Assembly: GCA_013368325.1 (NCBI GenBank)
Contig: JAACJK010000001.1
Location: forward strand, 3,596,001 to 3,660,000
Direction of reading: 5' to 3'
Source of the DNA: Ephemerocybe angulata
Taxonomy: Eukaryota; Basidiomycota; Agaricomycetes; Agaricales; Psathyrellaceae
DNA: 64,000 bases
Shown: positions 63,530-64,000 of the stretch, piece by piece
Numbering within the stretch: position 1 is the first letter of the stretch
Layout of the letters: every line of letters starts with the position of its first letter
Translations under genes and position numbers: made by a program
The notes under the pieces: model-generated
Database searches by the model: none
What the model saw: the letters and a program-made list of their open reading frames with translations, nothing else
What the model was told of the DNA's origin: nothing

Positions 63530-64000
63530 TGTATCGTGATACGTTTACCTTTTATCTTTTTCCTTTTCTTTTTCTCCTTTTCTATTTCTTTCTTTTCACT
63601 TTACAAACGCGACGCAACTCGCGTAGCTAAAATGCTTTATATTCTGAAGCCTTCTCGCCCTCAACTGGTGAGAACGAGCGCGAGCGTCTTACAGACGCCC
63701 GGCGCGCAAAGCGCGCGTGCCATACACGTGCGCGTTGCGCGTGCGCGAAGTCGGGCACAACCCCGACTTCACCGAGGATTGATCGCACATCACTGCGACC
63801 TCGTGTCCGCTCGAGCGCGTCCTCAACGACGCGCGAATATAGTAGAACATCGTAGAACCTTCTCTTTTCTTCTATTTCAATCTGTCTCATTCACAACCTT
63901 TCTACTTCGTTCCAGTAAATACCTATCTTAGCTATATAAAAGAAGTCTTGTAAAGATTGTGAATTTATCTACTTTTTGCCCATCAAAACCCTTGCCTCGA
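63530..64000 (+). repeat. 3' LTR of chromovirus element 2 (partial)
   Basis: 471 bp matching 54152-54622 without visible difference, cut by the window end. Preceded by GGGGGGG for plus-strand priming. Confidence 0.92.

Larger units (their letters stand above)
54152..64000 (+). mobile_element. Ty3/Gypsy chromovirus, element 2 (cut by window end)
   Basis: 5' LTR 54152-about 54832; the 3' LTR starts at 63530 and runs out of the window after 471 bp, all of which look identical to the 5' LTR. In between: a tRNA-type primer site at 54834, gag (54913-57987), pol with chromodomain (about 57981-62705) and a third ORF (62790-63479), then a G-run before the 3' LTR. The two chromoviruses in this window belong to different lineages: other LTR, other priming mode, other gag. 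LTR identity points to recent insertion. Confidence 0.94.

Noticed and set aside
1..64000. CRISPR arrays, bacterial operons, intact tRNA or rRNA genes
   Set aside because: No regularly spaced short repeats or bacterial gene organisation; only one degraded tRNA-like segment (45,412) was seen.

Overview
The window reads as nuclear DNA of a filamentous basidiomycete. Genes carry several short (about 50-95 bp) GT-AG introns. Gene families include AA9 polysaccharide monooxygenase, KNH1-like and DUF1996 secreted proteins, F-box/LRR-like paralogues and a KDZ-type transposase relic, alongside chromodomain Ty3/Gypsy retrotransposons. An Agaricomycete is the best guess; a plant-associated one such as a Rhizoctonia/Ceratobasidium relative is inference only. 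No prokaryotic operons or CRISPR arrays are visible.

Layout. 0.2-5.1 kb: three copies of a small secreted CxxC protein family (only the third has an undamaged reading frame) and two identical 555-bp non-autonomous elements with 38-bp inverted ends and 9-bp target duplications (Mutator-like MITEs). 5.1-7.7 kb: a long diverged repeat ending in three 188-bp tandem units; its inverted partner lies at 45.3-47.8 kb, and both are next to KNH1-like genes, so they look like an old inverted segmental duplication. 7.9-20.3 kb is the main cellular gene block: AA9 LPMO, KNH1-like protein, an unknown 192-aa protein, a three-repeat homeodomain protein, a voltage-gated K+ channel (apparently frameshifted), two small unknown proteins and a DJ-1/PfpI protein. 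Several of these share a CAAAGC(G/A)CA motif upstream. 20.4-23.5 kb: C-rich tandem duplication that includes copies of the 3' end of the adjacent BuGZ/ZNF207-like gene.

26.3-40.4 kb: three F-box genes. Two paralogues flank a complete 7.3-kb chromovirus (28,295-35,580) with identical-looking LTRs, a 5-bp target duplication, a Tf1/sushi-style self-priming site, gag, -1 shifted pol and an extra overlapping third ORF. The third F-box gene has one in-frame stop. 41.4-45.3 kb: DUF1996 secreted protein and two more KNH1-like copies (one intact, one broken). 48.0-52.8 kb: a zinc-finger-like protein behind a strong promoter (three ACACGTGT, two CCAAT, TATA) and a secreted protein of unknown function. 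53.2-53.8 kb: KDZ transposase relic. 54.15 kb to the window end: a second, different chromovirus (about 0.68-kb LTRs, tRNA-type primer site, gag, pol and a downstream third ORF with a SUMO-interaction-like motif). It is cut by the window edge inside its 3' LTR.

Both retrotransposons shift from gag to pol in the -1 frame at the same short ATTTTTA run, and both carry a coding-looking third ORF after the chromodomain. These extra ORFs, the self-priming element, the MITE pair and the tandem exon-intron duplication of homeodomains are the most interesting signals.
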